From Pochonia chlamydosporia 170 (taxonomy: Eukaryota > Ascomycota > Sordariomycetes > Hypocreales > Clavicipitaceae): a DNA stretch of 64,000 nucleotides. Positions 1-12,900 of this stretch are shown here, in pieces. Below the pieces are notes generated by a model that saw only the letters and a list, made by a program, of their open reading frames with translations, was not told where the DNA came from and did no database searches. Within the stretch, counting starts at the first letter, position 1, and each line of letters begins with the position of its first letter. Position numbers and translations under genes: made by a program. Location of the stretch: the NCBI RefSeq assembly GCF_001653235.2, contig NC_035793.1, forward strand, positions 5,146,001-5,210,000, in the 5' to 3' direction.

Positions 1-909
1 GAAGCATACGACTCCCAACTTCCATGGTGGGCATTCTTCGTGTCTGTCATCGTTGCTCTCATCTTCATCATCCCGACGACCATGATCCTCGCCGTGTCAA
101 ATATCCTGCTCAGTCTCAACGTTATTTCGCCCTTCCTAGCTGGATTCATGATCCCCGGACGACCCATTGGCGTCATGCTCTTCAAGGTGTTCAGCACAAT
201 CACCCTTGGACAGGCGCAGACATACAGCGGCGACTTAAAACTCGCGCATTATATGAAGATTCCCCCCAAGATCACATTCTGGTGCCAAGTCGTCCCCACC
301 ATCTGGGCCGTCTTTGTCCAGATTTCCGTCATGAACTGGACCCTCGGAAACATCCCCGACGTGTGCAGCAACCTCCAAAAGAACCACTTTACGTGTCCCA
401 ACGGCCGGGCCTTCTTCTCTTCCAGCATCGTATGGGGCGTCATCGGACCGCGACGCATGTTTGGCGTGGGAAGCATGTACGCCCGCTTCAACTGGTTCTG
501 GCTCGTTGGCGCCGCGTTCCCCGTGCTGTTGTACGTGCTCACCAAGACGCTCAATATCAGGTTCTTTAGACACTTTCAGGCGCCCATCATGCTCGGCGCC
601 ATGGCATGGTTGCCGCCCGCTACGCCCCTGAGTTTCTCGTCTTGGGGAATCGTCGGCCTCGTTTTTAATAAGTGGATTCGGAACAGGTGGAATGGCTGGT
701 GGACGACGTACAACTACACCACGGCTGCGGCCCTGGATGCCGGTCTTATCCTGAGCACCATCATCATCTTCTTTGCTATTACTTTTCCTAACGTGACGGT
801 GCCTCAGTGGTGGGGGAATGTAGCTGTTTTTGAAACGCTGGACGCGACGTATGCTGCTATTTTGAAGACGGTGCCTGAAAATGGCACATTTGGACCGGCG
901 ACGTGGTGA
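1..909 (+). CDS. OPT-family oligopeptide transporter, C-terminal part (5' end outside window)
   Basis: Open from base 1 in frame 1 to a TGA at 907-909, giving 302 visible codons without an internal intron. The protein is a run of hydrophobic membrane segments and holds the sequence MKIPPK at visible residues about 84-89, which corresponds to the KIPPR signature of OPT transporters. It ends with the amphipathic aromatic tail (WWGN, FGPATW) that I associate with fungal small-oligopeptide transporters. OPT proteins are plasma-membrane proton symporters for tetra/pentapeptides, glutathione or metal chelates; the substrate cannot be told from this fragment. Fungal OPTs are usually 700-900 residues, so more than half is missing upstream. 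Family assignment is good; the name of a specific paralogue is not supported. Confidence 0.85.
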   Translation, partial: EAYDSQLPWWAFFVSVIVALIFIIPTTMILAVSNILLSLNVISPFLAGFMIPGRPIGVMLFKVFSTITLGQAQTYSGDLKLAHYMKIPPKITFWCQVVPTIWAVFVQISVMNWTLGNIPDVCSNLQKNHFTCPNGRAFFSSSIVWGVIGPRRMFGVGSMYARFNWFWLVGAAFPVLLYVLTKTLNIRFFRHFQAPIMLGAMAWLPPATPLSFSSWGIVGLVFNKWIRNRWNGWWTTYNYTTAAALDAGLILSTIIIFFAITFPNVTVPQWWGNVAVFETLDATYAAILKTVPENGTFGPATW

Positions 910-1051
910 TGAATGAATGAGTTATGACATGTTGTTTTTCTTCTTTATATACGAGCATAACTATTTATGTACCAAAACATTTTCTGAAAGGAAACAACGT
1001 ATGTGATGAACGTAGTACAACACCAACGGCTTGAGTCGGATGGTGCTACTG

Positions 1052-1990
1052 TTACACCAGCACAGCCTTCCCAACCTCTCCCGATAGATCAACACTGCAT
1101 ACATTCCTACACCTCTCCTTATTTGTAACGCCATGCAGAATCTCAACCCATTGTACGTCCATCGTCGCCTCTCCACCCTGAGGCATGCTTCCAGTCCATG
1201 AGCCTCCGTCACTCCACATATTCAACAGCACATAGCTCTTATCCCTCGGCACCTGAAAATCACTAACAAGAACCTGTTGCCCGTCCGCATAAAACGTAGT
1301 CTTGCCCGGTGTCCAGTCCAATCTATGTGTAGTCCAATCGGACCACTGCTTTCCGCCGGGCAGATTAATTTCGTGCGTGGCTCCGGGGACGGGCTCCCCG
1401 TTCAAGACACCAGGCTGGTTCGTATAATGCACCAGGTTATGGTCACCCTTTGTCAACATCTCGATATCGGATTCTTGTACATCGGCTGGATTCTCAGAGT
1501 GCAGGTATGTGAATACAGAGCCGCACGCGCCGGTCGATCCTGTGATCCGGGAATACATTCTGATAGACGCATGGTCAAGCATTTCGTTGGACTGGAGCTC
1601 GGCGGCGGTTTGGAACCCCGGAAGGCGAGTCGATCTCATTCTGAGGTATGTATTTGAACCGCCATTGGCCTGGATGTATAAGTTGTTGAAGGTTTTCACC
1701 ATGGGGAAGGCAGTATCGCCATTTTTGTACTGCTGAGGAGCCCAGAAGTCACGGAGCGGTGTTCCCCAGTCGAAGAAGGCACTTGTAGTTGGCGAGTTTG
1801 CGTTACCATCGACTGAGTCAATTACGGCTGGGGAGGAGACGTATTGAGATAGAGAACGAAAGTCCCAGAACCCGTGGGAGGTAAAGTATGTTGGAGATGA
1901 GCCATCAGTTAAATAGCAGTCACATTGGGGATCGCCGAAAACCAGAGGCAACAGAGCCAGAAAAGAGGTGAAGACAAGGTTGGACAACAT
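1052..1990 (-). CDS. Secreted glycoside hydrolase family 16 protein (beta-glucanase-like)
   Basis: A single exon of 312 residues, reading on the minus strand from ATG 1990 to a stop at 1052. An upstream in-frame ATG at 2023 would add 11 residues, but starting at 1990 puts a clean signal peptide first (MLSNLVFTSFLALLPLVFG, then DPQ). The GH16 catalytic signature E-x-D-x-E is present as ESDIE at residues 173-177, the two Glu being nucleophile and acid/base in this family. The C-terminal tail has a Cys pair (CRNVC) as in many fungal GH16 enzymes. Family members cleave beta-1,3 or mixed beta-1,3/1,4 glucans, in wall remodelling or nutrition. Substrate cannot be assigned. The gene converges on the OPT transporter with only 142 bp between stop codons. 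Confidence 0.85.
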   Translation of the reverse strand: MLSNLVFTSFLALLPLVFGDPQCDCYLTDGSSPTYFTSHGFWDFRSLSQYVSSPAVIDSVDGNANSPTTSAFFDWGTPLRDFWAPQQYKNGDTAFPMVKTFNNLYIQANGGSNTYLRMRSTRLPGFQTAAELQSNEMLDHASIRMYSRITGSTGACGSVFTYLHSENPADVQESDIEMLTKGDHNLVHYTNQPGVLNGEPVPGATHEINLPGGKQWSDWTTHRLDWTPGKTTFYADGQQVLVSDFQVPRDKSYVLLNMWSDGGSWTGSMPQGGEATMDVQWVEILHGVTNKERCRNVCSVDLSGEVGKAVLV

Positions 1991-4900
1991 GGTTTCGACA
2001 ACTAGTGATAATCGCAGTTTCACTTCTTTCCATTTCTACGTCTATGGCTAATCAGCAGCAACTATCATGACTTTAAATGTTGCCAGTTTAAAAACTAGAC
2101 TACTAACTCCACGACGAGACTCGACAACCAAGCTAACTCCATCTTGCAACTCAATAAGGCCGATTGCAACTTCATCCGAGATAAAGGAAGTTGCTTGAAA
2201 CCATAACCAAGGAAACTTATAGCACAACAGCGAGTAATATCGAGTTGGTTAAATACAAGATCGTCGCTACGTTGCAGTAGGATCTGGATGCCAGGTCAAG
2301 TTGTAAGCCGTCGGTGGTCCTTGTAACCAATCTAAGTCTGGTGGCTCCTGGACTCGGAGAGTTCCCACAAGGAGAAAGTTGGCCGTTAAATTCGCAACTC
2401 CCTCGTCTCAACCCCTCGTCTGTCTCCGTTGTGGTTTTCCAACCTGTGCTCCAAATTTTGAGCCTCATAAAAGTCGGAGATTCCCCCCAACGCCACAACT
2501 TTCCCAGACTCAGCTGGCAAACCAGGTTCATGTCCGAACGCTTTGGGGGGCAAAACTGTGTAAGCAACCCGCATGACCGTCACTAGCTCCGTTCCAAGCC
2601 ACTAATTCTGCACATTAGTTAGGCAGTGCCCGAAAGAGGCCAAGAATCTCCTCTCTTGGCATCTTCCCTCTGCCGGTTGGATTCCTGGTGCTCCCTGTAC
2701 CATGTGTCGGAGCTCTGTGATGGCATTTTCATTTTAAGCCTCAAAAGCTGACGACAAATTGTCGAATCATGCATGCTGTGTCTCGGCACTCCTATTTTAC
2801 TGCCGGACATCCTTTCGCCTCTACTTGAACCTTGGTTTACCTTCGCACACCATTGTGGTACCGGAATCCTCGTGTTGGACTGGGAACAGCCTCACGAATC
2901 ACGACAAGGGTCGAATCTGCCTCACAAATTGCCACTTGGTGCGGCTGCTTGTGGGGTAAATAATTCTGTAAATGAGGTTTTCGGTTTCCCCAGAGCGTTT
3001 GAAGCGACCACTTCTGCTCAGATCTGTGGCTAGATCTTCCACACCGCGTCCAAGTGACTCCATTGGACTCAGAATTGCCGGAAAGCGTTAAGACAGCTGA
3101 GTAGCTCCATGCCACCGGGGCAAGCAAGGTTGGCTGCTCGATCCCATCGGTTAACTTGACTCTTTGAAATGAGGCTCTGCGAGTCAATAAGCGGGTTCGG
3201 GCCCCGGGAGATTCCAGCATCTTTACTGATAGGCGATCGGAATTCCACGTAGTATATGCACCTGTCCGATTCTCGCTGCACAACCTGCTTGCATGATCCC
3301 CTGATAGATGAGCACTTTATATAACCTCTTCCAAGCGCCATTGCCGACTGTGTTTTGTGAACCTGACATCCCCCCCTCTCTTCTGACGACCTTGCCGACA
3401 GATGTGCTGTGCTGCATTCTTTGAAATCCGGGTATAGTCATCGTCAAAGTAAACATCAAGCTCCCGACTAACTCTTCACAGTATTTACGCATGGAAACGT
3501 TACGATCAAAGGACTCATCATAGCCCAAAATGCCGCCATTGCAGAAGCCATTGCAGAAGCCAACCTGGGAATGCCCCAACGTGGGCTGTGCTCCTAGACA
3601 CATTACCTCCACAATGGGATCAGCTTGTCCAAAATGTCAGAGACCACGGACATTCCCGCTGGCAAAACATCCCAAGACTGGACCACCCACTGACCTCCCG
3701 GTTGTTCGGCTGAATAACAGGAAGTAAGAGGTGGTATATCAATCAAGTTTGCTTGAGGAAAGCAGGCCATTGTGTTTTGGTGACAACCAGGATCAAACAA
3801 TCAGGGGAGAGGGAGTCTTACAAGCCTGATTCGTGGTTCACTTCGTTGTTGAATCCCAGGTAGTATTGCGTCGGCAAGCACAGGATTTCCACTTTATTTG
3901 TGGCCAAACCAAATTTACTTGGCTTCCCCTCACTCTGGTGCTCGCGATGTCCAATGTGCTGCAGCCTCACTTTGATCAATCATTCTGTTGGGTTGCCTCT
4001 CTGAGTCAGCTCCTACATTCTGACTTGTAGGGAGCACTTGCGGCTGAGATCCAGTGTACCAGTCCCAGCTCAGCCTCACAACTCGTCCTTCTGTGCAACA
4101 AGCTCATGTTTCTAAAGTGTAAAAATTCTGTGATTCGACAACGGAACGTCACCCGAGTGCCAGCTTCGAATGCCATGTTGTTTGTGAGACAAGCAGCCTG
4201 CTCCCACAAGAGAATACTACCATCGCCATGGCGCTGTGTTCCACGAACTGCAGAGTTGCGAGGCAGCGTCTGCCCAATCCGAGTCGAAAATGCCCTGCAA
4301 CATGGCCGACCCATGCACTCACTGGCGGATGATAGCAAACCATTGCGTTGAGTTGGTGATTTCCTCGGGAAGACGAACTTGCCCCAGTCGGACTTGCGAG
4401 CAGTCATCCGACGTGAGCAAACCTGTTCTATCATTGTAGACGAAAATCAAGAAGGGTGAATTGGATCATACGCCGCGGCTAGGGGTATACAGCTGTTGAG
4501 TGAGTCTGAACCTGCCAGCGGTCGACATGACAGCTTAGCAAGAAGTCGTGGCGGATCTTGCAGAATGGTCGCATCGCAATGTCCACACGGGACCAGCCCA
4601 GAGCCCACGAGAGCGCTAGGTTTGTACCTTCGGGATATCCAGTATTTGACCTTATTCATATGATGTTTGCCGATTCGTCTGATTGACTAGATAACGTAGA
4701 CTGGACCGTAAGCAAGGGTTTTGGAGAAAAGAACCTGGCGCTACCGACAGAGTGACGAAAGACGATGTGGACAGTCAGAGGCGGAATGTATTCCATTTCC
4801 CCAATTACGCTCCTGTTCGTAGCCCCCCATCTAGGAAAGAGCTTATACGGCCAACAAGATACACTGGAGGACTGAGAGCAGCGAAGAGAAAACCGCGTTG

Positions 4901-6069
4901 CAAAGGACCTTGGCCAATTTTGTTGCTTCCAGGATTTTGCACACAAATACCTACAATCCTCGTACTTAGCTGCACTAGGGCGCAGCTGTGTTGATAAATG
5001 ATAGATCCATGGACACGTGAAGTGACATCTCCTCCTTGGCCAAGCACCACTCATTTCTGGCTTCGGTTCAGTTGTGAAGTACAACCTCAATCTAAGCCTC
5101 AGTCACATTGTCGTTGCGACTGTTGGGGAGCTTCTGAGTATCCTCTCAAGCCTCTTATGTAGCTTGGCAACCTCTGTCACCATCTGTTCCGGGCGCGCGA
5201 TAATGCGCATTGAATGGTAGGAGATGTTGTCACGATGAAAACAAGCCCGACTAGGCAGATGTACATATCCGCTGCGACACGGGTCGATGCCGAATTGGCC
5301 CACACTATCGTCAGTCTTTCGATCCCGATTCTTCGTTAGGCACGTCCGTACTCTGTATGCAGAGCATTATTTGAGGCCCTCCAACAGCCATCAAGAGGCT
5401 GACCAACCGGGTACAAGTCCCTGCTCTCCACGCATTCCTTCACTAGCTTCCGTGACGCCTCGAATGCTCATTCGCCAGCAAGATAACATATTGCGTGTCG
5501 CCCTAATGCAGGGCTGATGGAAATGTCAGCCACCATTGGATTGTCTGCGACTTTCCAATCATTTGGTTGCAGTATGCGTGGCAACAGGGACACACGGCGT
5601 CGTTGGTTCACCATGACGTAGAGATATATGGATGCAGTACCCCTTTGTAGATGGATGAGAACAACGTTCGTCATTCATGCTCTCGTCAACCTCGCACTAA
5701 ATAGGTTTCAATGTGGACCAAGCAGGAGACACGACCTAATTGTTCTAGATTTGTCGCGCTAAGCTCCCACCTTCGGGTTCGCAACCCGGAATCAGTGGGT
5801 AAATCGGTTTGGCGTCTCTCCTTTAGGTTCAGCTCCACCGGCTGGGGACATCATCTTCGTCAGGTCGGCAACCTTGACTCTAATCTTTCTTCTTCACCTT
5901 CATCTATTCCTCTTTGTGGCTTTCGGTAACCTTCCTGGATTACACCCGTCGTTCCTTTCGCGACAGCGTGGGCAAGCACTTATCCATACGCAGTGGGTAG
6001 ACATTCGTTACTGGCCATCTCGGGTTCGAAAGTCTGCTCGTTTTGAGCCTAGCCCAAACCTCGAGCACC
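1991..6069. other. 4.1 kb intergenic stretch without a supportable gene
   Basis: All open frames here are shorter than 150 codons, overlap one another on both strands, lack recognisable motifs and cannot be joined by splice sites into a longer protein. Base composition is not strongly AT-rich, so there is no obvious sign of heavy RIP mutation. The start serves as promoter for the GH16 gene and the last few hundred bases for the MFS gene. I see no tRNA, rRNA or transposase remnant. Confidence 0.6.
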
Positions 6070-7848
6070 ATGACCTCAGTAGACGGTGAGAGGCGGCGCG
6101 GGGCCACCGGCCGCGAACTGGATGAGGAGGCAGACGATTATTTTGGGGATGCTTCAGCCGAAGAGACGCCCCTGCTAAACACCGATCTGCCACCAGACGT
6201 CGTACCAGACCGGTCGTTCCAGCACCTGGTTGTGAGCATGTGTGTGCTGTTCTTATTCATTGTCGAAGTCAGCACCTTTATTATGCAGCCGCCACTGCAA
6301 CAGGTGATGGAAGACCGAATTTGTGGCGAGATCTTCCCAGACCACGAGCTGGGTATTGTATCGGAAACGGATAGTCGATGCAAAGATAATAGAGTACAAA
6401 AGGAGCTGGCAATGTTGCGATCATGGGAAGTCTCAGCCGAGATGTTTGTTCGTAAGTTTTGCGCGTGTACCACAAGACTAATTGCAATTTTTCTTCGTTC
6501 GGAGAAGTAGTTCCTACCTTGGTCTAACATCTCCAGCGTTCTTTGTGCAAATTCCCTACGGAATCATTGCCGACAAGTATGGCCGACGGCCTGTTTTGTT
6601 TTTAGCCCTATTTGGAGCAGTCATCCAAACAGCTTGGGTTCTTCTAGTCTGTAGGTGGAAGCCGAGTTCATTTGGTGCTTGAAGAGTCAACGAGAGCTAA
6701 CGTCGGCAACAGTGGGTATGCCAAAAACCTTTTCTGTCTGGTCCATGTTATACGGCAACATCGCATTCCTCATCGGAGGAGGCGGACAAATGGCCGGAGC
6801 CATGGTGTGGACATTACTTGCGGACGCCATCCCTGTGGCCAGGCGTACAAGCGTCTTTTACCTTCTTTATGCCATGATTCTCATTCTGGCTGTTGTTGTG
6901 AATCCTGTTGCCGCACTCCTGCTGAAAATCGACCCCTGGATTGCAATTTGGTTGGGTTTTGGTATCCTCATAGCAGGCCTCTTTGCATCGTTGCTGGTGC
7001 CGGAAACACTTGCGCTTCGTCAAAAGGCCGATAGCAAACGGCCACGAGGGGCTAGCTTTGATGGCGCGACCAATGTGAACATTGCTCCTCGGAAAACCTG
7101 GATCCAGCATGCCGTTTTCACCATGAAAAACGACATGGGCCATATTTGGCGCTTCATCTTTGCCTCAAGAAGTGTCATGATTCTTATTTTTGCGTATGCG
7201 ATCAACTTCCCGATCAGATTGAACCAGACGTTCAATCTGCTTCAGTACATGACCAAGAGATTCAACTGGGAATGGTCAACTGTATGTTCTCCCAGTGTCC
7301 TCCGATGTGTGCATCTTGAACTGGCCCTTCCAGACTAACACATCAAATAGGCGACGTACGTTTCTACGGTTAGCAACATCACAGCGGCGGTAGTGCTTCT
7401 AGTACTATTGCCGGCTGGCTCTTGGATTCTTGTGAAGAAGCGCGGGCTCGACCCTCTGAATAGAGACTTAATGCTAATGCGCGCTTCGCTAATTTTTGTC
7501 ATTGCCGGGAACTTTCTCACAGCTTTCGCTCCTACAGTGTGGTTGTTCATCATTTCCCTCATCGTCACCAGTCTAGGCACAGGGTTTACAACGCTCTGTC
7601 GAGCGCTACTGAATGCCGTGGTCGAGCCGCATACTGTTGCCACGCTGAATACAACCGTGTCGATGATGGAGACTATCATGGGCCTCGTCAGTTCCCCAGT
7701 CCTGGGATGGCTCCTCAGCAAAGGCTTGGAGCTTGGTGGAGTTTGGATGGGATTGCCATACCTCGTCTGCGCCATCCTCGCGGCACTTACGGGAGCATTG
7801 ATTCTGGCATTCAAGCTCCCTGTAGGATTTGCCCAGGCGTCATCGTGA
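6070..7848 (+). CDS. Major facilitator superfamily transporter (SLC46/DHA1-like), four exons
   Basis: Exons 6070-6451, 6537-6650, 6713-7281 and 7351-7848 encode 520 residues. All introns are GT-AG (GTAAGT, GTAGGT, GTATGT) with CTAAC-type branch points, and the frame is kept across each. The ATG lies in a good context (CACCATGA) and follows an acidic cytosolic N-terminus with PLLNTD. The MFS loop 2-3 motif is clear at the second exon (GIIADKYGRRPVL). A long first extracellular loop with Cys (DRICGEI, DSRCKDN) resembles the fungal SLC46-like/DHA1 group. It would be an integral membrane, proton- or gradient-driven carrier; the substrate is unknown. The central loop (residues about 265-300) is basic and cytosolic. 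A GTG or TTG start upstream is unlikely. Confidence 0.85.
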
Positions 7849-8346
7849 ATACAATTGTGTACTATATTTCGGCCACTGGAAGTGGTGTTGTAGTCGTGGA
7901 AGGCATCGCTGGCCAGGCTGTTTGGATGGCGTTTGGAGTTTGGTGATTAATAATGGAGAGCATGGGAAACTAGCATCGATTTCATCTTTAGAAAGATTAA
8001 TCTCACGACATCATTCCAATCTTAAAAAATTGTGAGTGAAGTTCCAGGATCACCCCAAGGAAAGAACACGGCTCATCGGTGGGGTTCTTATCGATAAGAG
8101 CAATTGTGCCGCTGAAGCATAGGCAGCACCGTCCTGGACCTTGAGCAAGGGCCACCCACCAGTTCACCTGAGTGACTAGTTGAGCCCCGCGTCAAGCTGC
8201 TCTCCACCTCCAACATTATCAACGCCGTTGATTGACCTCCATGACAAACTATTATCAACGCGCGAACCCTGCCTGCTGACAGTCTGAATATCGGACTTTC
8301 TCATACTTCGCCTCCCTGTACCCATACCACCGATAAAAAAGTAAAT
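7849..8346. other. Intergenic: 3' flank of MFS gene and promoter of csn2
   Basis: 498 bp with no gene. It holds the 3' flank of the MFS transporter and the leader of the COP9 subunit gene. I see no strong TATA box or repeat. Confidence 0.6.
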
Positions 8347-9941
8347 ATGTCGGACGATGAAGATTTTATGCAGGAATCGGACGAGGAGCAGTATGCCGTC
8401 ATCACTATCTCACCGCAGCCAGGCGATCCAGCTAACGCTAATCTCTAGATACGACTTTGAGTACGAGGAAGACGAAGATGACGAATCTGGCGACGTGGAC
8501 ATCGAAAACAAATACTATAATGCGAAGCAGTTGAAGCTTACGGACCCCGATGATGCCATTTCCGAATTCCTCGGCATTCCACCGCTGGAGCAGGAGAAAG
8601 GTGAATGGGGGTTCAAGGGATTAAAGCAAGCAATTAAACTAGAGTTCAAGCTGGGTAAATACGACGAAGTGAGACCACGACTCCCGCGCAGTTCGTCGCC
8701 CTTTCGCAGCATGGCTAACGTTTCATCAGGCAGCAGACCATTTCGCAGAGCTTCTCACCTACGTCAAATCGGCCGTCACGAGAAATTATTCCGAAAAGTC
8801 CATCAACAATATGCTTGACTATATAGAGAAGGGGGCCGACGGCAAGGAAGCTGCAAAAAGCATGGAGAAATTCTATTCCCTAACCCTACAGAGTTTCCAA
8901 AGCACAAACAACGAGAGGCTATGGCTAAAGACCAACATCAAACTCGCCAAGCTTTTACTTGACAGAAAAGAGTACAGCTCGGTTTCCAAGAAACTTCGAG
9001 AACTCCACAAAGCCTGCCAACGACCCGATGGAACAGATGATCCTAGTAAAGGCACATACTCACTTGAGATTTACGCCCTCGAGATTCAAATGCTGGCAGA
9101 GACAAAGAACAACAAGCAGCTGAAGGCTTTGTATCAAAGGGCACTCAAAGTCAAGTCTGCAGTCCCGCATCCCCGCATCATGGGGATTATCAGAGAATGT
9201 GGAGGAAAGATGCACATGAGCGAGGAGAACTGGAAGGAAGCCCAGAGCGACTTCTTCGAGTCATTTCGCAACTATGACGAGGCTGGGTCACTGCAACGAA
9301 TTCAGGTGCTGAAATATCTACTTCTATCTACAATGTTGATGAAGTCCAACATCAACCCCTTCGACTCACAAGAGACCAAGCCCTACAAGTCTGATCCCAG
9401 AATATCAGCAATGACCGAGCTTGTAGACGCTTACCAAAGGGACGACGTTCACGCATACGAAAAGGTACTACAGGGACACCAAGATATCTTGGACGATCCA
9501 TTCATCGCCGAAAATATTGACGAGGTTACCCGAAACATGCGAACCAAGGGTGTCTTAAAGCTGATAGCTCCCTACACTCGGATGAAACTCGCCTGGATCG
9601 CGAAGCAATTAAAGATCTCTCAGCCCGAGGTGCAAGACATACTCGGCTTCTTGATTGTAGATGGTAAGATCAATGGATCAGTCAACCAGCAAGATGGAAT
9701 CCTTGAAATTACCTCAGATGCCGACATGGATCGGATTCGGGCCATGAGTAGCCTCTCCACATCGATATCAGATCTTTTTGCGGCCACCTTTAAAGAGGGC
9801 GATGGCTTCAGAAGTCATGAGCGCGATACTGCGTTCGACCAGTCCATGGACTTTCAAGGTCTCTCTATGGGGAGAGCCCTCGGCCATCGCGGTCCAGGGC
9901 AACAACGTGCAAAGAAAGGCAAAGCTACTATGTGGGCATGA
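8347..9941 (+). CDS. csn2: COP9 signalosome complex subunit 2
   Basis: Exons 8347-8390, 8449-8668 and 8730-9941 give 491 residues. The acidic start (MSDDEDFMQESDEEQ then YDFEYEED) and the segments EKGEWGFKGLKQ, AVTRNYSEKSINNMLDYI, GTYSLEIYALEIQM, GIIRECGGKMHM and NPFDSQETKPYK match CSN2 closely from yeast-like to animal proteins. The N-terminal two thirds are helical TPR-like repeats and the PCI/winged-helix domain falls at residues about 330-450. CSN2 is the subunit that docks cullin-RING ligases so that CSN5 can remove NEDD8; in moulds the complex controls development and secondary metabolism. Odd point: the C-terminus after the PCI domain is a Gly/Arg/Lys tail (RGPGQQRAKKGKATMWA), unlike the shorter animal end. 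The first exon is only 44 nt. Confidence 0.96.
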
Positions 9942-12900
9942 AGCACCGAATTCTAGTAGCATACGATGTAACAATATGGGCATGGATATTCTTCCTGCGT
10001 CTTCGTGCTCATGCTTCCATTCGTCTTTGGCATCGTTGCATTCCGGTTTTAGAAAAATACCTCATCCGGCTGCTGAGCAGGAGTATTTCCCTTAGAATTT
10101 CTTAGCTTGTCTCCTTTGGTTTTACGAGCATGAAAAATTTCTACTTCTGTTGCACAGAAATGGAAGAGTCTTTCGGCAAGAGGGTGTGAAAGCCTGGTCT
10201 TCCGAGCACCCAAGACGCGTCTAATGGTGCATACACAACCGTGTTAGGCAACTCACTGGCCATTGGTGTGTGGTACGGGATGGAGAAGGAGAATTTGACA
10301 AACTTGGGCTTTGGGCTTGGAGCTTGGAGCTTGGAGCGTAGAGACCTCACAGTAATAATGGCAATGAATGAATACGATTCGATTATAAACCTAAACCTGT
10401 GTTGGGACCAACTGTGGTTGCAGTCACGATGCTGATGCATTGACATGCAACATTACTCGTCAACACCATCTACAGTTTGGGGTAAATGCAGATACCTGCA
10501 GAATAACGTAAATAAAATAATAAAAAAAAATATTAGCAAAGACAAAGAAGGGGACGAGGGGACGAGAGTGAGAGGGGGCAAATTAAGGAGAATGAATGAA
10601 TGACACGAGCAGAGGAACAGAGGAACAGAGGGAGGGGCCTTTGTCACAACGAGGTGAACCAACATCCAAGATACTGCATAGCCAAGTGTTATCAAATTGT
10701 CGAGAAGTGACCAATTCTGTATTGTTTCCGGGCACCCCGCCTCGGTGGCCGGTCCAACCTCGTCCGTGTCTGTGAGGAGAATCCCTTTGGAGCAGCTATC
10801 CGATGACAAACCATCCCAACCGACAGAATCGGATGTCATTTGCAGAATTCACTTAACAAACCTACCTGTTCTATGCTGTACAGGCTCTTGATTCAAACCG
10901 GACACAAATCGTGACACGGCATGACTCTGGCGCGGAATACGTACCGACTGGACTCTGTGAGGGAGGTTAGGCTCAACTGCTTTCTCTCAAAATTGGCGTA
11001 CTCCATTCCGTGTGGGTCAATACTTGGACTTTGCCGGTTTTTTGTTTGGACTTCAATCTCATTCTCCTTTAATCAAAACAGCAATGACTTCCCATATAGC
11101 TCTATTGGAGTGACTTGGGATTGGGGCAACGAAGTCGATGGCCAAAGGTGAGCGTAAGGATATGGAGCTTCATGCCGGCCCGTGTTACCAATCTGGGTGA
11201 AACAGACAGAGATGGGACTGTCTGCAATCTGTACGTTTCCGAAGAATGTTGTACGACCAAGGTGGAAAAAAAACAAAATTCGATGCCGAAAGGGCACAAA
11301 CGTACTTGTGTGTTGTCTGCAGTGCTCACTGGTTGTGGGCAGGTCCCGACACAGAACAGAATACCTAGGTACTTGTCCAGTTAGTTATTCGAATCGGCAG
11401 TTGTAGTCATCGTACTCGGTTGCAAAAGGACGCCATTGAGAAGAATGGCTGTGAATTTTTGGCGGTTTCGCGTACTGGACGCGCTGATACGCATATTACA
11501 ATACACTGACTAGTTACTAGTACAACGGTCTGGCCTTCTGGTGACCGTGGGTTCCTGCATCTGAAACAGCAAGCGATGACCTGCGAGAGACATTGCTGTA
11601 CAACCCTCTCATACATGGCAGGTGTAAACTGTACTGTTGCTATTCAAAAAGAACTGCTACTCCGTACGCAGGGCAGAGACAGGCAGGGAAATTATGGCTG
11701 CCGGTTTGTCAGATCATTGTCGAGGCGAACTCCGTCTCCCTGATCGATCCAACTCGGCCGTTCGGAGGTTGTGACAAAAGGCTACAATGGTCCAAAAATC
11801 TCCTTCGCTTGCTCGAGGGCATGTGAACGGAACGACTTTAGTAACGAAATTTTAACAACGATCGAGACTCAGTCAGGACCTTTGACAGGAACGGCAGAGG
11901 CCAATGGCAAAGGTTCCAGAGGTGGAACTTGACCTTCTACCGAGAGAGGGTGTCTGCCTAGAAGATCGATGATATCCAGACAAAGTTTTTGGTATCGACG
12001 CGCGCTACGATCCGTTGTGGAGTCGTTCACAAGATATTACATTGGAGTAGAATATTCCTACTGGGTCGGCCCATTTGAGTAGAGCTGGGAGGGTTACAGC
12101 CCGGTAGAGAGCCGTACCCATGTACACTTCGGCATGATGCCAGGGTTCTGTTGGATGCAAGTGGCGAAGCACAGCCAAGAAACTCCAGGGCAGATGACAG
12201 CATGTTATGTTGTTGTATGGCTCAAGCTTGCCCAGGACTGGATGTTATGGTGTCCATGGGTTGCATGCAAACCAGCATGCGGCGGATACTACCCCCCTTG
12301 TCGGTTGTCTGTTATGAAAATCGTTGACGTGGATCCCGAATATTTGATATGTATAATTTCATACTGGCCATTTACATCAGTGGCTGTAACCTGCACTGTG
12401 AGGTCGGCATCATTAAGCATCAAGTAACAAGAAAGTCACTGTATCGAGACCGGGTCGCCTTCGAGATATCTTGTAGATGACGCACGGGAGAAGAGAATTC
12501 GTGAAAAGTCATGGTCTGTTTTAGAAACGTTCGGGCTCGTCGTTAGTTTTTATGTGTTATTTGGAGGTCAATGAGTTGCGGAGCAATTGAAAGAAGATAA
12601 AAAAGTTCCAAGCCAACACAAATGATAGATGGGGTTAGCTGAACAGATGGGCCACCCACTGGTGGCTCAGCAATATGGGCAGGGACGGGCTTGTCGTCTT
12701 CGTTGCCGGGCATGCAGTTTGTGGTAAAAAGTATTTGCCCACGTCCAGGTATACACCAACACATCTCAATGTGCCTCAGCGCACAAAGTGATATGGGATA
12801 CGTTTCCGTGTTCAAATACTTTTGACCCCCCACCGTAGAAGAATGATTGCTCCAAGCCGAAACGGCAATTGATTAAACGAAGCCGCCCAGGCCCAGGCAC

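Noticed and set aside
3223..3612. 129-codon frame upstream of the first MFS gene
   Set aside because: No motif, no splice partner and overlapping frames on both strands.
5772..5795. T-arm-like sequence CGGGTTCGCAACCCG suggesting a tRNA
   Set aside because: The stem-loop is good, but no D-arm, anticodon arm or acceptor stem can be paired around it, so it is not a tRNA by eye.
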